Assembly (NCBI RefSeq): GCF_009193265.1
Contig: NZ_VZZZ01000002.1
Coordinates: forward strand, 121,824-185,823
DNA length: 64,000 bases
Direction: 5' to 3'
Source of the DNA: Marinobacter changyiensis
GTDB lineage: Bacteria > Pseudomonadota > Gammaproteobacteria > Pseudomonadales > Oleiphilaceae
In this document: positions 44,398-53,821 of the stretch, one piece after another
Layout: each line of letters starts with the position of its first letter
How positions within the stretch are numbered: position 1 is the stretch's first letter
Program-made: the position numbers and the translations under genes
Notes under the pieces: generated by a model
Seen by the model: the letters and a program-made list of their open reading frames with translations, nothing else
Told to the model about the DNA's origin: nothing
The model's database searches: none

Positions 44398-46605
44398 GTG
44401 ACTATGGCCAGGACTGCGTTAATGCTGACCGATGCTGATGCCTGTGTGGAGGCGTTGATTCAGAAAGTAGGTAAGAACATCACCCTGGGGTTACCGCTGG
44501 GGCTCGGCAAGCCGATTCGGCTGGCCAATGCGTTGTATCGGCGCGCTTGTCAGGATAAAACCCTGAAACTCCATATTGTTACTGCTATCTCCATGCTGGC
44601 TCCGTCGGGTAGCTCGTCATTGGAGCGTCGGTTCATGAAGCCGTTTTCTGAGCGGCTTTACGGCAACATCCCCGAACTTGCCTATGCCGTCGATGTGATG
44701 AAGGGCCAGCTTCCGGACAACGTTCAGGTCTCCGAATTCTTTTTCAAAGCGGGCAGCTTTCTTCACCATCGTGGCCAGCAACAGAACTACGTTTGCAGCA
44801 ACTACACCCATGCGATGAGAGACCTGATGGCTCAGGGGGTGAATGTGGTCGCGCAGATGGTATCGCCGCCAGAAGAGACCGGCAGCGATTTCTTCAGTCT
44901 GAGCTGCAACCCGGATCTGACACTGGACCTGATTCCCGAGCTCAAGGCGATGGAACACCAGGGTCATGCCATTGCACTGATTGCCGAGACTAACCGGAAT
45001 CTTCCGTATTTCGGGCGTGATGCGGAAATTCCTGCGGATGCGTTTGATGTGGTTCTGGACCAGCCGAAGCAGGATTATCCCCTGTTCTCAGTGCCGCAAA
45101 TGGCCATCAGTCCCACTGACCACCTGATCGGCTTCTATGCCAGCGCCTTACTGCGAGACGGCGGCACACTTCAGGTGGGCATAGGTTCCCTGGGCGCTGC
45201 CCTGGTACACAGCACCATTATGCGACACCGGAACAACGACGCCTGGCATAAGACGTTCAAGACTCTGAACATAGATCAGCGCTTTCCTGTAGCGGCTCGT
45301 TGCGGCGGCACCGGGGTGTTTGAAGAAGGGCTCTACGGCTGCAGTGAGATGATGGTTGATGGTTTCATTCATCTGATGAAGGCCGGCGTTCTGAAGCGCG
45401 AAGTATATGACCACGTGGGCTTGCAGCGGCTTCTCAATCGGGGCCGGATACGTCCTGCAATCACTCTTGAAATGCTGGATGTGCTGCGCCAGGAGGAGTT
45501 GATTGACTCTCCGTTGAGAGCCAGGGACGTCCGCTGGCTAATGCGGTATGGCATTCTGAATGATCAGGTCGTCTTCAAGGGCGGCCGGTTGACGGTGGGC
45601 GATCAGTCCCTGGAGCCGGACCTTGATGATCCTGAGGCTCGCGAGCGCTTGGCTACCCTCGCATTAGGCTCTCATCTGACCGGAGGAGTGGTGCTTCACG
45701 GTGGCTTCTATCTGGGGCCGGAGAATTTCTATCAAGCCCTGAGAGAGCTGACGCCGGCCCAGAAAGACCAAATCTGTATGACCAGTGTGAACTTCATCAA
45801 TCACCTCTACGACCATCGGTTTGGTGACCAGAAGCTCAAGGTAGCGCAACGCAAGGACAGCCGGTTCATCAACTCCGCGATGATGCAGACGCTCAGTGGT
45901 ACCGCTGTTTCGGACGGCCTGGAGGATGGCCGGGTAGTGAGTGGTGTCGGTGGTCAGTACAACTTTGTCGCAATGGCTCACGAATTGCCGGGCGCGCACT
46001 CGATTCTCGCGTTGCGCAGCACGCGTCAATCCGGTGGCCAGGCAGTATCAAATATTGTCTTCAGTTACGGCCATTGCACGATTCCCCGCCACCTGAGAGA
46101 CATAGTCGTGACCGAATACGGCATAGCGGATCTTCGGAGCAAGGCGGACCAGGAAGTCTATCTGGCGTTGATTCGTATCGCCGACGCCCGCTTTCAGCCA
46201 GACCTGCTGCGCCAGGCCCAGAAAGCTGGCAAGGTGGCGGCCAGTTTCCGGCTACCGGCAGAATGGGGCCAGAATACCCCGGCGTTCGTCCAGGATGCCC
46301 TGCAAGCGGCCGGGGAAAATGCCTTCCCGGCATTCCCGTTTGGCTGTGATTTTACCGAGGAAGAGCTGATTCTCGGTAAAGCCCTACGTGGCCTGAAAGC
46401 CGCAACCGCGACCCGTCGTGGTAAAATGGCGACCCTTTGGCGGGCGTTGAGAACCGGCCCTGGCGATGAAGCCATGGCGCCATTGCTGGAGCGCATGGCG
46501 CTGACGTCGCCGTCTGGCTTCAAGGCCCGGATAGACAGACGCCTGCTGGTTCACGGGCTGCGACAGGCGGACCATTTCAAACTATCTGAGGATAATGCTG
46601 ACTAA
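44398..46605 (+). CDS. Acetyl-CoA hydrolase/transferase family protein
   Basis: The 735-residue protein belongs to the class I CoA-transferase-like acetyl-CoA hydrolase family. Features are LGLPLGLGKPIRLANAL near 35-51, LQVGIGSLGAALVHS near 260 (the active-site Glu region of the family reads QIGIG), and GVGGQYNFVAMAHELPGA near 520 in the C-terminal domain. ITEYGIADLRSKAD-like VVTEYGIADLRSKAD follows near 570. Known short members have 430-520 residues; longer members with an insert between domains also exist. The reaction may be CoA transfer or hydrolysis between acyl-CoA and a carboxylate. GTG at 44398 follows AGGGAGAG; ATG at 44404 is an alternative. It overlaps the FKBP gene by one base. 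Confidence 0.83.
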   Translation: MTMARTALMLTDADACVEALIQKVGKNITLGLPLGLGKPIRLANALYRRACQDKTLKLHIVTAISMLAPSGSSSLERRFMKPFSERLYGNIPELAYAVDVMKGQLPDNVQVSEFFFKAGSFLHHRGQQQNYVCSNYTHAMRDLMAQGVNVVAQMVSPPEETGSDFFSLSCNPDLTLDLIPELKAMEHQGHAIALIAETNRNLPYFGRDAEIPADAFDVVLDQPKQDYPLFSVPQMAISPTDHLIGFYASALLRDGGTLQVGIGSLGAALVHSTIMRHRNNDAWHKTFKTLNIDQRFPVAARCGGTGVFEEGLYGCSEMMVDGFIHLMKAGVLKREVYDHVGLQRLLNRGRIRPAITLEMLDVLRQEELIDSPLRARDVRWLMRYGILNDQVVFKGGRLTVGDQSLEPDLDDPEARERLATLALGSHLTGGVVLHGGFYLGPENFYQALRELTPAQKDQICMTSVNFINHLYDHRFGDQKLKVAQRKDSRFINSAMMQTLSGTAVSDGLEDGRVVSGVGGQYNFVAMAHELPGAHSILALRSTRQSGGQAVSNIVFSYGHCTIPRHLRDIVVTEYGIADLRSKADQEVYLALIRIADARFQPDLLRQAQKAGKVAASFRLPAEWGQNTPAFVQDALQAAGENAFPAFPFGCDFTEEELILGKALRGLKAATATRRGKMATLWRALRTGPGDEAMAPLLERMALTSPSGFKARIDRRLLVHGLRQADHFKLSEDNAD

Positions 46606-47060
46606 TGCAACGACCGGCTGTTTATACCGTTCACTACCGCTTGAAGAATCGTACCGGTGAAGTCATCGATACGTCGGAAGGTGGCGAGCCGCTAACTTTC
46701 ATGCTGGGTTCCGGCAGCGTCATCAAGGGTATCCAGGAAGCCGTGAAGGGCCGTGGGCCAGGCGACTGCCTGGAAGTCACTGTGCCGCCGGAACTGGCTT
46801 ATGGTGAGCACAACCCCGAGCTGGTGCGCCGGGTGCCCCGCTCCATGTTTGAATCCGTGGATGACTTGCAAATAGGGATGAAATTTCAGACCAACACCGG
46901 CGATGAGGCTCAGGTGATCAAAGTGGTTGGTATCGATGGCAACCTGGTTCATGTTGATGCCAACCACCCGCTGGCGGGATTCACGCTGTATTTTGATCTC
47001 GAAATTGTTCAGGTCAGAGAGGCCAGTGACGATGAGCTGGCGTCAGACCCACCCCGGTGA
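46605..47060 (+). CDS. slyD: FKBP-type peptidyl-prolyl isomerase, SlyD-like
   Basis: The 151-residue protein has the SlyD layout: FKBP segments VHYRLKNRTGEVIDTSEGGEPLTF at the start, in outline, and VPPELAYGEHNPELV near 58-72. The insert-in-flap chaperone domain runs around 70-125, then HPLAGFTLYFDLEIVQVREA closes the FKBP fold. The histidine-rich metal-binding tail of E. coli SlyD is missing, as in many non-enteric homologues. The TAATG overlap with the preceding CoA-transferase gene indicates coupling, an unusual partner for SlyD. Confidence 0.88.
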   Translation: MQRPAVYTVHYRLKNRTGEVIDTSEGGEPLTFMLGSGSVIKGIQEAVKGRGPGDCLEVTVPPELAYGEHNPELVRRVPRSMFESVDDLQIGMKFQTNTGDEAQVIKVVGIDGNLVHVDANHPLAGFTLYFDLEIVQVREASDDELASDPPR

Positions 47061-47527
47061 ATGTCTGCCAGTCCGGCGGCGGTGCCACAGTACCGATAGT
47101 TGTGGCCCCCTGAGGAACTACCGGCACTGATTGTCCGGCGCCCAAGGCGTCGGTGATGTCCGTGCAGCTCCGGTTCGCCCCGCCCCCTGGCGCCCAGTCG
47201 CAGGTAAGCCTTCAAACGAACCTAAGATGACGAGCCCATGACAACTGACCGTAAGCCAGCTACCTTTAGGGCGTGTCACGGGGTGTAACAAAAAGCCTGT
47301 TCCCTGTATATTTCTGAACAGCGTGTATGATTGCTGTTACCGGGCGTTGTCTGTATCGTCGCCCGGATGCGCTGCATGTGCAGACGTTTTGATGTGTGCA
47401 AGCGGTTTCAGTGTGATACCGGGTATTGAAGTACGGGGCTTGATAAGCGCCGGTTGGCTCGGAAAAGGGCCGGGTCCATCGCGAGGGTGGTGGCCTGCAA
47501 CGGGAAATCAAGAACAGAGATGGACGC
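47061..47527. other. Gene-free interval before the rstA-like gene
   Basis: I see no convincing gene in these 467 bases. They hold a hairpin at 47093-47124 (CCGATAGTT against AACTACCGG with one mismatch), which may end the slyD transcript. An inverted repeat CTGTTC/GAACAG lies at 47297-47302 and 47316-47321. A direct repeat described separately lies at 47273-47289, and a TATGAT -10 candidate at 47326. Open frames on both strands here have no family resemblance. Confidence 0.6.
47273..47289 (+). promoter_or_regulatory. Direct repeat, candidate response-regulator binding site
   Basis: GTGTCAC at 47273-47279 and GTGTAAC at 47283-47289 form a direct repeat with a 10-bp period. Tandem half-sites one helical turn apart are the usual target of OmpR-family regulators. 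It lies about 35 bases upstream of a TATGAT (47326-47331) with no good -35, as expected for an activated promoter. A further GATGTAACA occurs just after the kinase gene near 49906. Autoregulation is inference. Confidence 0.35.
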
Positions 47528-48259
47528 GTGGAACAGACAAATAACGAAGGTTGGCGAATTCTCATCGTCGAGGACGATGAGCGACTGGCAGATTTGACGC
47601 GGGAGTATCTTGAGAGCAATGGCCTCTCAGTGACACTTGAGAGCCACGGTGGCCAGGCAGTTGAGCGAATCAAGAACGAGCAGCCCGACCTTGTCGTGCT
47701 TGACCTGATGTTACCTGGCGAAGACGGGCTATCCATTTGTCGCCGGGTTCGGCCATTTTTCCAGGGGCCGATTATCATGTTGACGGCTCGTACCGATGAC
47801 CTTGATCAGGTCCTTGGTCTTGAAATGGGCGCTGACGACTACGTAGGCAAGCCGGTCAAGCCCAGGGTCCTGCTGGCCCGTATCCGGGCGTTGTTGCGTC
47901 GGGTGAGTGAGAACGCGGCGGCGGCGAAAGCGCCTGAAAGCGCCGATGAGCCCGTCAGACTTCAGTTCAATGACCTGGTTGTTGACCGGGCGATGCGCGA
48001 AGCCTGGCTGAATGACGTCAGTATCGACCTCACCAGTGCCGAATTTGACTTGCTCTGGCTGCTGGCCAGCAGCGCCGGCAGGGTGCTCAGCCGTGAAGAG
48101 ATCTTCACGGCTCTGAGGGGTATCGAATACGATGGTCAGGACCGCTCTATCGATGTACGAGTCTCCCGCATAAGACCAAAGATCGGGGATGACCCTGTTC
48201 ATCCGCGGCGAATCAAGACTGTTCGTAGCAAGGGCTACCTTTTTGTAAAAGAAGCCTGA
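47528..48259 (+). CDS. OmpR-family response regulator, RstA-like
   Basis: The 243-residue protein has a receiver domain (ILIVEDDERLADL at 11-23, phosphoacceptor Asp59 in VVLDLMLPGEDG, the signalling Thr in MLTART, and Lys in YVGKPVKP). An OmpR-type winged helix runs from about 145 to 240 and ends IKTVRSKGYLFV. It resembles E. coli RstA in detail (LEMGADDYVGK; PxVLLARIRALLRR). The GTG start at 47528 is used because no ATG is in frame before it. The partner kinase follows 62 bases later. A linker of about 20 residues with AAAAKAPESADEP joins the domains. Confidence 0.9.
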   Translation: MEQTNNEGWRILIVEDDERLADLTREYLESNGLSVTLESHGGQAVERIKNEQPDLVVLDLMLPGEDGLSICRRVRPFFQGPIIMLTARTDDLDQVLGLEMGADDYVGKPVKPRVLLARIRALLRRVSENAAAAKAPESADEPVRLQFNDLVVDRAMREAWLNDVSIDLTSAEFDLLWLLASSAGRVLSREEIFTALRGIEYDGQDRSIDVRVSRIRPKIGDDPVHPRRIKTVRSKGYLFVKEA

Positions 48260-48321
48260 CAGCGATCTCCGGGCCCCGGCCGCAAGGATCGGGCCCGCCT
48301 TCATTACCACGGTAGGGTCCG

Positions 48322-49902
48322 ATGCCCCTGAAGTTTTTCTTGAAACTCTATACGTGCCTGATAGTCCTCACCGCACTGGTCCTTATTCTCTGTCTCGTTT
48401 TGTTCTGGGGCGTGAACTCGGTTCGCAGCCAGTCATGGCAGGAGCGCTTTCCCGAACCGATGATGCGTTGGCTGGCGTCTGTTCCGGCCCCTGCAGCGCA
48501 TTACCCATGGCTGGGATCCTTTTACGATTTCCGGGTGATCCGTCCGGACGCACTGGCACCAGTGGTTCAGGAAAGGCTCGCCTATGGCCAGGTGGTGGCA
48601 TTGGCAAGCACCTTGGGTCCCGAGATTCTGGTTCAGAATACTGACGATACCGTCCTCAAGTTACGGTTCCGTGAGGTCTACAGGGATGTTGCCGAGGCCA
48701 CTGCACTTATTGTGCGAGGCCATCTCAGCGCTTTGCTACCGCAAGAACGTGATGCCGCTATCGAGCGGCTCTCAAACGCATTTTCAGTGCAGTTGGCTTT
48801 GCTTTCCGAAGCTGAGTCGCTGCCGGAAAGTGACGTGCTCGAACGGGTTTCCGAGCGCGGGCTATCCTACTATCAGGCCAGTCAAGACAGCGCTGCGAAA
48901 GTGCTGATACGCCTCGACGACGGTGCGCTTGCCCGATTGCAAATGCCCCCACCGTTCAACCCCCGGGCCTGGCCGGTCATGCTGTTGCTTGTCCTGGTGG
49001 CAGGCGGTGCTCTGGCTGGCGCCCTGCTGCTGTTGTTGCGGGGCGTGGATCATAATCTGCGAGCGGTCGAGTCGGTTGCGGTCCGAATTGCCCGGGGTGA
49101 AATGGACGCGCGAGTAGAGACCGGTGAGAGCCAGTTGGTCTCGCGTCTGGCGGCAACGTTCAACAGTATGGCCGAGCACATTCAGCGTCTTGTAGGGGTG
49201 CAGCGTGAGATGATCCACGCGGTGTCCCACGAGCTGCGCACACCGGTTGCCCGGATACGCTTCGGTGTACAGATGATAGAGGACTGTGACAATGCAGCCG
49301 ATCTCCAGAAGCAGCTGGATGGAATAGACGGAGATATTCAGGAGCTGGACGAGCTGATTGATGAAATTCTCACCTACGCGAGACTGGAGCAGGGAGGGCC
49401 TGTTTTTGCGCTTCATGAGTCATCGGTTATCGATATTGTTCGCCAGGTGGTAAGCGAACAGCGACTGATCCATACCAAGGTTGCCATTGACGCCGTGGTA
49501 CCGGCAGAGGCGGAGACCTGGGCGTTATCTGATGTCGAGCCACGCTATCTTCACCGGGCAATCCAGAACCTGGTGGGAAATGCTGCCCGCTATGCCAATG
49601 GTCAGGTGCGCGTTACCTGCCAGTTGGACGAACATACCTGTCGTGTCGACGTTGAGGATGATGGTTCAGGTATTCCCGAAGAGGACTGGGAAAAGGTATT
49701 TACCGCCTTCGCGCGTCTGGATGACAGTCGCACCAGAACGTCAGGCGGCTACGGGCTGGGGCTCTCAATTGTGCGACGAATCCTGTATTGGCACGGTGGT
49801 CAGGCCTTTGTCGCTCGCAGTGATGAGCTGGGCGGAGCCAGGTTCAGTCTGGTCTGGCCCCGCAAAAAAGCGGAAGAACGTGAGGAGCCTGTCAGGCCCT
49901 GA
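48322..49902 (+). CDS. Sensor histidine kinase, RstB-like
   Basis: The 526-residue protein has TM1 near 10-30, a periplasmic domain from about 32 to 215, and TM2 near 217-240 (WPVMLLLVLVAGGALAGALLLLL). HAMP follows at 241-295 and HisKA with the phosphorylated His in HAVSHELRTPVARIR near 305. The HATPase domain has NLVGNAARYA (N box), VEDDGSGIPEEDW (G1) and GGYGLGLSIV (G2). Ending GGARFSLVWP, it resembles RstB. The large periplasmic region suggests an envelope or extracellular signal. It forms an operon with the rstA-like gene, closed by a strong terminator. Confidence 0.9.
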   Translation: MPLKFFLKLYTCLIVLTALVLILCLVLFWGVNSVRSQSWQERFPEPMMRWLASVPAPAAHYPWLGSFYDFRVIRPDALAPVVQERLAYGQVVALASTLGPEILVQNTDDTVLKLRFREVYRDVAEATALIVRGHLSALLPQERDAAIERLSNAFSVQLALLSEAESLPESDVLERVSERGLSYYQASQDSAAKVLIRLDDGALARLQMPPPFNPRAWPVMLLLVLVAGGALAGALLLLLRGVDHNLRAVESVAVRIARGEMDARVETGESQLVSRLAATFNSMAEHIQRLVGVQREMIHAVSHELRTPVARIRFGVQMIEDCDNAADLQKQLDGIDGDIQELDELIDEILTYARLEQGGPVFALHESSVIDIVRQVVSEQRLIHTKVAIDAVVPAEAETWALSDVEPRYLHRAIQNLVGNAARYANGQVRVTCQLDEHTCRVDVEDDGSGIPEEDWEKVFTAFARLDDSRTRTSGGYGLGLSIVRRILYWHGGQAFVARSDELGGARFSLVWPRKKAEEREEPVRP

Positions 49903-50031
49903 CGCGATGTAACAAAGCCACAACACAATCCACACTGACCGCCCGCGCAAACTGGCTGATACTCGATGTCGTAAGGGATGGCTTTTGAGGTTGTAGTTCT
50001 TACGAACTTTCCTTGTTTCATTCGTCATTTT

Positions 50032-50058
50032 AGAGCCGGTTTTCCGGCTCTTTTTTTT
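50032..50058 (+). terminator. Terminator of the two-component operon
   Basis: GAGCCGG at 50033-50039 pairs with CCGGCTC at 50044-50050 around a TTTT loop and is followed by eight T. It lies about 130 bases after the kinase stop. Confidence 0.9.
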
Positions 50059-50118
50059 GCCTGTCCGCTCCGTCCTGGGTTCCGGCTGGCTTCCATTCTG
50101 CAGTTCCCCCTAGCCTGA

Positions 50119-51279
50119 TTATGTCACTGAGGACCGGGCGAATGCGATAAGGTGGTCTGCCTCGACTCGTATCGGTACATGCTCACCCAGATAAAAATCG
50201 AGATGGCTGCGAAACAGTGCTTCGAATTCGGTTTCTTCGGACAGTTTGAAACGATAAAGCGTCGATGTTCCGGCGAAGGTCTTCTCAACCACCTTGGGTC
50301 GCAGGTTTGAGTCCGGGTCGTGAACAATATCGTCCGGTCGAATCAGTATGTCCACCAGAGTCCCCGCAGGCCAGCTATAGGCCCGGTTGCCCCGGATCAC
50401 GCCCAGTTCGGATTCGATGGTGTCTGGCCCCAATGCAGTGCCCGGTATGAAGCCACCCTGACCAACAAAACCCGCCACAAAACGGTTGGTGGGCTCATGG
50501 TACAGGTTGTAGGGCACGTCCCATTGCTGGATCTGACCATCTTTGAGCACCGCTACCTGATCACACATGGCAAAGGCTTCCTGCTGATCATGGGTGACCA
50601 GAATGGCGCTGATGCCCAGAGTTTTCAGAATATCCCGCACGTCCAGGCTGAGCCGGCGGCGCAAGTCGGTGTCAAGGTTCGAGAAAGGCTCATCAAGCAG
50701 AATCAGCGTCGGTTCTGGTGCCAGTGCGCGCGCGAGTGCAACACGTTGCTGTTGCCCGCCAGAGAGCTCGTGGGGGTACTGACCGGCAAGGTCCTGTAAG
50801 TGCACCAGCTCAAGCAGCCCCGCGACTTTCTGGATGCGGTCATCCTTGCTCTGGTGCCTGAGCCCGAAACCTATGTTATCTGCGACAGTCAGATGCGGAA
50901 ACAGCGCGTAGTCCTGAAATACCATGCCAATCCGCCGCTTCTCCGGTGCCATGGTCCGGTCCGGCAAACTGATGACAGAGGATTCCAGCCGGATTTCACC
51001 AGCGCTGATCGGTAAAAATCCGGCCAGCGCCCTCAGTATTGTACTCTTTCCGCATCCGCTCGGGCCCAGCAGGCATCCGATGTCACCCTGGCCGAGAGAA
51101 AAGCTGACGTCTTTCACTACAAATTCTTCGCCGTAACCACAGAAAAGGTTGTTGACGGTCAGCAGCCAGTTGTCTTTTTTTATTGGTGCTGGGCCATGTG
51201 AAACCTCGGGTAGTGTGGTTAGCGTTTGTGTCTCGTTTTTGGTGTGACGGCTTCCGGGTTCGGTGGTTGTGGTCGACAT
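50119..51279 (-). CDS. ABC transporter ATP-binding protein, FbpC/PotA type, without adjacent permease
   Basis: The 386-residue protein has an ABC ATPase domain (Walker A GPSGCGKST, Q loop, signature LSGGQQQRVALARAL, Walker B LILLDEPFSNLD, H loop VTHDQQEA). A C-terminal TOBE-like regulatory domain from about 250 completes a ferric-iron, spermidine or sulfate importer-type subunit. No permease or binding protein is nearby. It starts seven bases after the argF stop; a frame extension into argF to 51408 is rejected. The argF-ABC ATPase order is also known in Pseudomonas aeruginosa, so the coupling is conserved, though its purpose is unclear. Confidence 0.88.
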   Translation of the reverse strand: MSTTTTEPGSRHTKNETQTLTTLPEVSHGPAPIKKDNWLLTVNNLFCGYGEEFVVKDVSFSLGQGDIGCLLGPSGCGKSTILRALAGFLPISAGEIRLESSVISLPDRTMAPEKRRIGMVFQDYALFPHLTVADNIGFGLRHQSKDDRIQKVAGLLELVHLQDLAGQYPHELSGGQQQRVALARALAPEPTLILLDEPFSNLDTDLRRRLSLDVRDILKTLGISAILVTHDQQEAFAMCDQVAVLKDGQIQQWDVPYNLYHEPTNRFVAGFVGQGGFIPGTALGPDTIESELGVIRGNRAYSWPAGTLVDILIRPDDIVHDPDSNLRPKVVEKTFAGTSTLYRFKLSEETEFEALFRSHLDFYLGEHVPIRVEADHLIAFARSSVT

Positions 51280-51286
51280 TGCAGGA

Positions 51287-52201
51287 TCAGTCCAGTTGCC
51301 CAAGAATAAGAAACTCAAGAAGTGCCTTCTGGGCGTGAAGGCGGTTCTCCGCTTCATCCCACACCACGGAACCAGGATGCTCCAGCATGTTGACAGAAAT
51401 TTCTTCACCGCGATGGGCTGGCAGGCAATGCATAAAAAGCGCGTTTTTGGCGGCGAGGGACATCAGCTGCTCGTTAACCTGATAGTTCGCGAAGGTGCTG
51501 GCCCTGGCGGCCTGTTCGTCTTCCTGGCCCATTGAAGCCCAGACATCGGTGACTAACAGGTGGGTGCCTTTTGCAGCTTCGGCGGGATCGTGAAACACGG
51601 ATACCTGATTGCCGGCTTTTGCCAACATGGTCCGGTCTGGCTCGTAGCCTTCGGGGCAGGCGACGTTGAGGTGAAAACCAAACAGTTGGGCGGCATTGAT
51701 ATAGGAGTTGCACATGTTGTTGCCATCGCCTACCCAGGTCACTGTGGCGCCCCGGATGCTGCCGCGGTGTTCACGGTAGGTCTGCATGTCGGCCAATAAC
51801 TGGCAGGGATGAAAATCATCGGTCAACGCGTTAATCACCGGTGCGCTCGCCACTGACGCAAACCGCCTCACCGTTTCGTGCTCAAACGTTCTGATCATCA
51901 CCGCGTCCGCCATGCTCGATATCACCCTGGCGGAATCCTCAATGGGTTCTCCGCGTCCTAGCTGAGTATCACGGGAGGAGAGGAACAGGGCTGCTCCTCC
52001 CAGTTGAGTCATGCCTGCTTCAAAAGAGACTCGTGTACGAGTGGAGGATTTCTCGAAAATCATTGCCAGAACACGATTCTTCAGTGAATCCCGCACCCTG
52101 CCGTCGCGCCAGCTGCGCTTTAACTTGCTGGCGTGGTCCAGCAGCCGGTCGAGTTCATCGGTGGTCAGGTCATTCAATGTCAGGAAATGTCTAACTGGCA
52201 T
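51287..52201 (-). CDS. argF: Ornithine carbamoyltransferase
   Basis: This enzyme makes citrulline from ornithine and carbamoyl phosphate in arginine synthesis. The carbamoyl-phosphate loop STRTRVSFE is near residues 53-61 and [10 protein letters not shown] near 260. The ornithine-binding SMG loop appears as VWASMGQE near 222. Length 304 is the anabolic size, and the pairing with argD on the same strand 62 bases upstream supports an anabolic role. It is followed directly by an ABC ATPase gene. Confidence 0.96.
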   Translation of the reverse strand: MPVRHFLTLNDLTTDELDRLLDHASKLKRSWRDGRVRDSLKNRVLAMIFEKSSTRTRVSFEAGMTQLGGAALFLSSRDTQLGRGEPIEDSARVISSMADAVMIRTFEHETVRRFASVASAPVINALTDDFHPCQLLADMQTYREHRGSIRGATVTWVGDGNNMCNSYINAAQLFGFHLNVACPEGYEPDRTMLAKAGNQVSVFHDPAEAAKGTHLLVTDVWASMGQEDEQAARASTFANYQVNEQLMSLAAKNALFMHCLPAHRGEEISVNMLEHPGSVVWDEAENRLHAQKALLEFLILGQLD

Positions 52202-52263
52202 GTTTGTGCCCTTGTAAATGAAATATGGTCAGCAAAATAATCTACTGATGTAGCTGGCGGTCA

Positions 52264-53487
52264 TCAATGTCTGGTAACGTCATTATCCAGCTCCACCACT
52301 CGTGGTCGATCGTCACCGGTATACAGTTTGATGACCCGGACCACCCGTTCGATCATGTAGTCGGCCTCATCGTCGGTGAGCGTGAGCGGGGGCAATAGGC
52401 GGATTGTGCACTCGGCTGTAACATTGAGTAGCAGTCCCTGGGTTTTTGCCAGCGGGACCAGTTCGGGACACGACGACGTCAGCTCAATGCCGATTATCAG
52501 GCCGAGGCCGCGAATGTCACTGATATAGTCGGCATCATCAAACTCGCGGTGCAGGGTTTCCAGCATACGACGGCCAAGCTGCCCGGCGCGTTCGAACAAC
52601 CGGTCATTTCTGAGGGTGTCCAATACGGCGAGAGCCGCTGCACAGGCGAGGGCATTGCCACCGAAGGTGGAGCCGTGATGGCCGGGCTTGAATGTTGTAG
52701 CCGCGTCGCCGTGGGCCAGACAGGCTCCAATCGGGAAGCCGTTGCCGAGGCCCTTGGCGGTGGTCACAATATCCGGCTTTACGCCAAAACCCTGATAGGC
52801 AAACAGGTGACCGCTTCGACCATTCCCGGTCTGCACTTCATCCAGTATCATCAGCCAGCCCTGCCGGTCACAAAGCGAACGGACATCCCTCATCCACTGA
52901 TGGTCCGCGATGTTCACTCCACCTTCACCCTGCACCGGCTCAAGCATCACGGCTACAACGCTTTGGTTCATTCCAGCGATAGTTTCAAGTGCCTGGATGT
53001 CGTTAAAGGCGACTCTCGAAAAACCACTGACCAGTGGTTCAAAACCGGCCTGAACCTTGCGATTGCCGGTAGCTGACAGCGTTGCGAGGGTGCGACCGTG
53101 AAAAGAGCGCTCCATCACCACAATCACCGGAGATTCGATACCCCGATTATGGCCATACAACCTTGCGAGTTTTATGGCTGCTTCGTTTGCCTCGGCGCCG
53201 GAGTTCGCGAGAAACACCCCGTCCATACCTGACATCTCACACAGCGTCGTCGCAAACTTGTGTTGGACTTCGGTATGGAAGAGATTGGAGCAATGCAGGA
53301 GCTTCACAGACTGTTTACAAATGGCGTCGGTGACTGCCGGGTGTGCGTGCCCCAGCCCGGACACCCCAATGCCGCAAAAGGTATCGAAGTACCTGTGGCC
53401 ATCGGTGTCATACAGCCACGGCCCTTGGCCATGATCAAAAATGATGGGTAGACGTCCGTATGTATTTAACAGCGGTTTATCCGCCAT
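52264..53487 (-). CDS. argD: Acetylornithine/succinyldiaminopimelate aminotransferase
   Basis: This is a PLP enzyme of the class III aminotransferases. It converts N-acetylglutamate semialdehyde to acetylornithine and can serve lysine synthesis as DapC. The PLP lysine is in TTAKGLGNGFPIGA near residue 246, and GGVNIADHQWMRDVRSLCDRQG-type sequence precedes LILDEVQTGNGRSG near 215-228. The ATG at 53487 matches the family start (LLNTYGRLPIIFDHGQGPWL); an upstream extension of 23 residues is not homologous. Product 407 residues. Head of the argD-argF series. Confidence 0.94.
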   Translation of the reverse strand: MADKPLLNTYGRLPIIFDHGQGPWLYDTDGHRYFDTFCGIGVSGLGHAHPAVTDAICKQSVKLLHCSNLFHTEVQHKFATTLCEMSGMDGVFLANSGAEANEAAIKLARLYGHNRGIESPVIVVMERSFHGRTLATLSATGNRKVQAGFEPLVSGFSRVAFNDIQALETIAGMNQSVVAVMLEPVQGEGGVNIADHQWMRDVRSLCDRQGWLMILDEVQTGNGRSGHLFAYQGFGVKPDIVTTAKGLGNGFPIGACLAHGDAATTFKPGHHGSTFGGNALACAAALAVLDTLRNDRLFERAGQLGRRMLETLHREFDDADYISDIRGLGLIIGIELTSSCPELVPLAKTQGLLLNVTAECTIRLLPPLTLTDDEADYMIERVVRVIKLYTGDDRPRVVELDNDVTRH

Positions 53488-53821
53488 GATGCATCCCCGT
53501 GGTACCAATGGTTCAGAAAATCCTCCGGATGGGTACCCGGATGAATTTAAAAGCAACTGCCCACATAGGTCGGGTTCCGGAAACGACAGAACACCGGAAT
53601 GCGGGATGCCGCACCGGCGGGAGTACGTTACGAGAGCTGCCTGGAAGCCTGTTATCAGGCAATATTCAAGTCTAGCGGTTAACCCCTATGATAACAATGG
53701 TGGCTAAAGTCGTGACTGTCTGGTCGATCAATGGGTTTGGTGCGTATTTGAACGGACGTGTACAATAGGGTCAATCCGCTACAAATTTCGGTATGACACT
53801 GTTTCTGAAGAGGCGAGTTTT
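53488..53821. other. Divergent promoter region between argD and grxD
   Basis: I see no gene in these 334 bases. A near-perfect palindrome GCCTGTTATCAGGC lies at 53647-53660 and may be an operator for argD or grxD. A TACAAT that could be a grxD -10 box lies near 53760 with only a weak -35 (TTGGTG) 18 bases ahead. No ARG box that I can recognise is present. Confidence 0.5.

Noticed and set aside
47304..47321. CTGT...ACAG near the rstA-like promoter as a LexA box
   Set aside because: The spacing is ten bases instead of eight, so it does not fit the LexA consensus; I treat it only as part of an inverted repeat.
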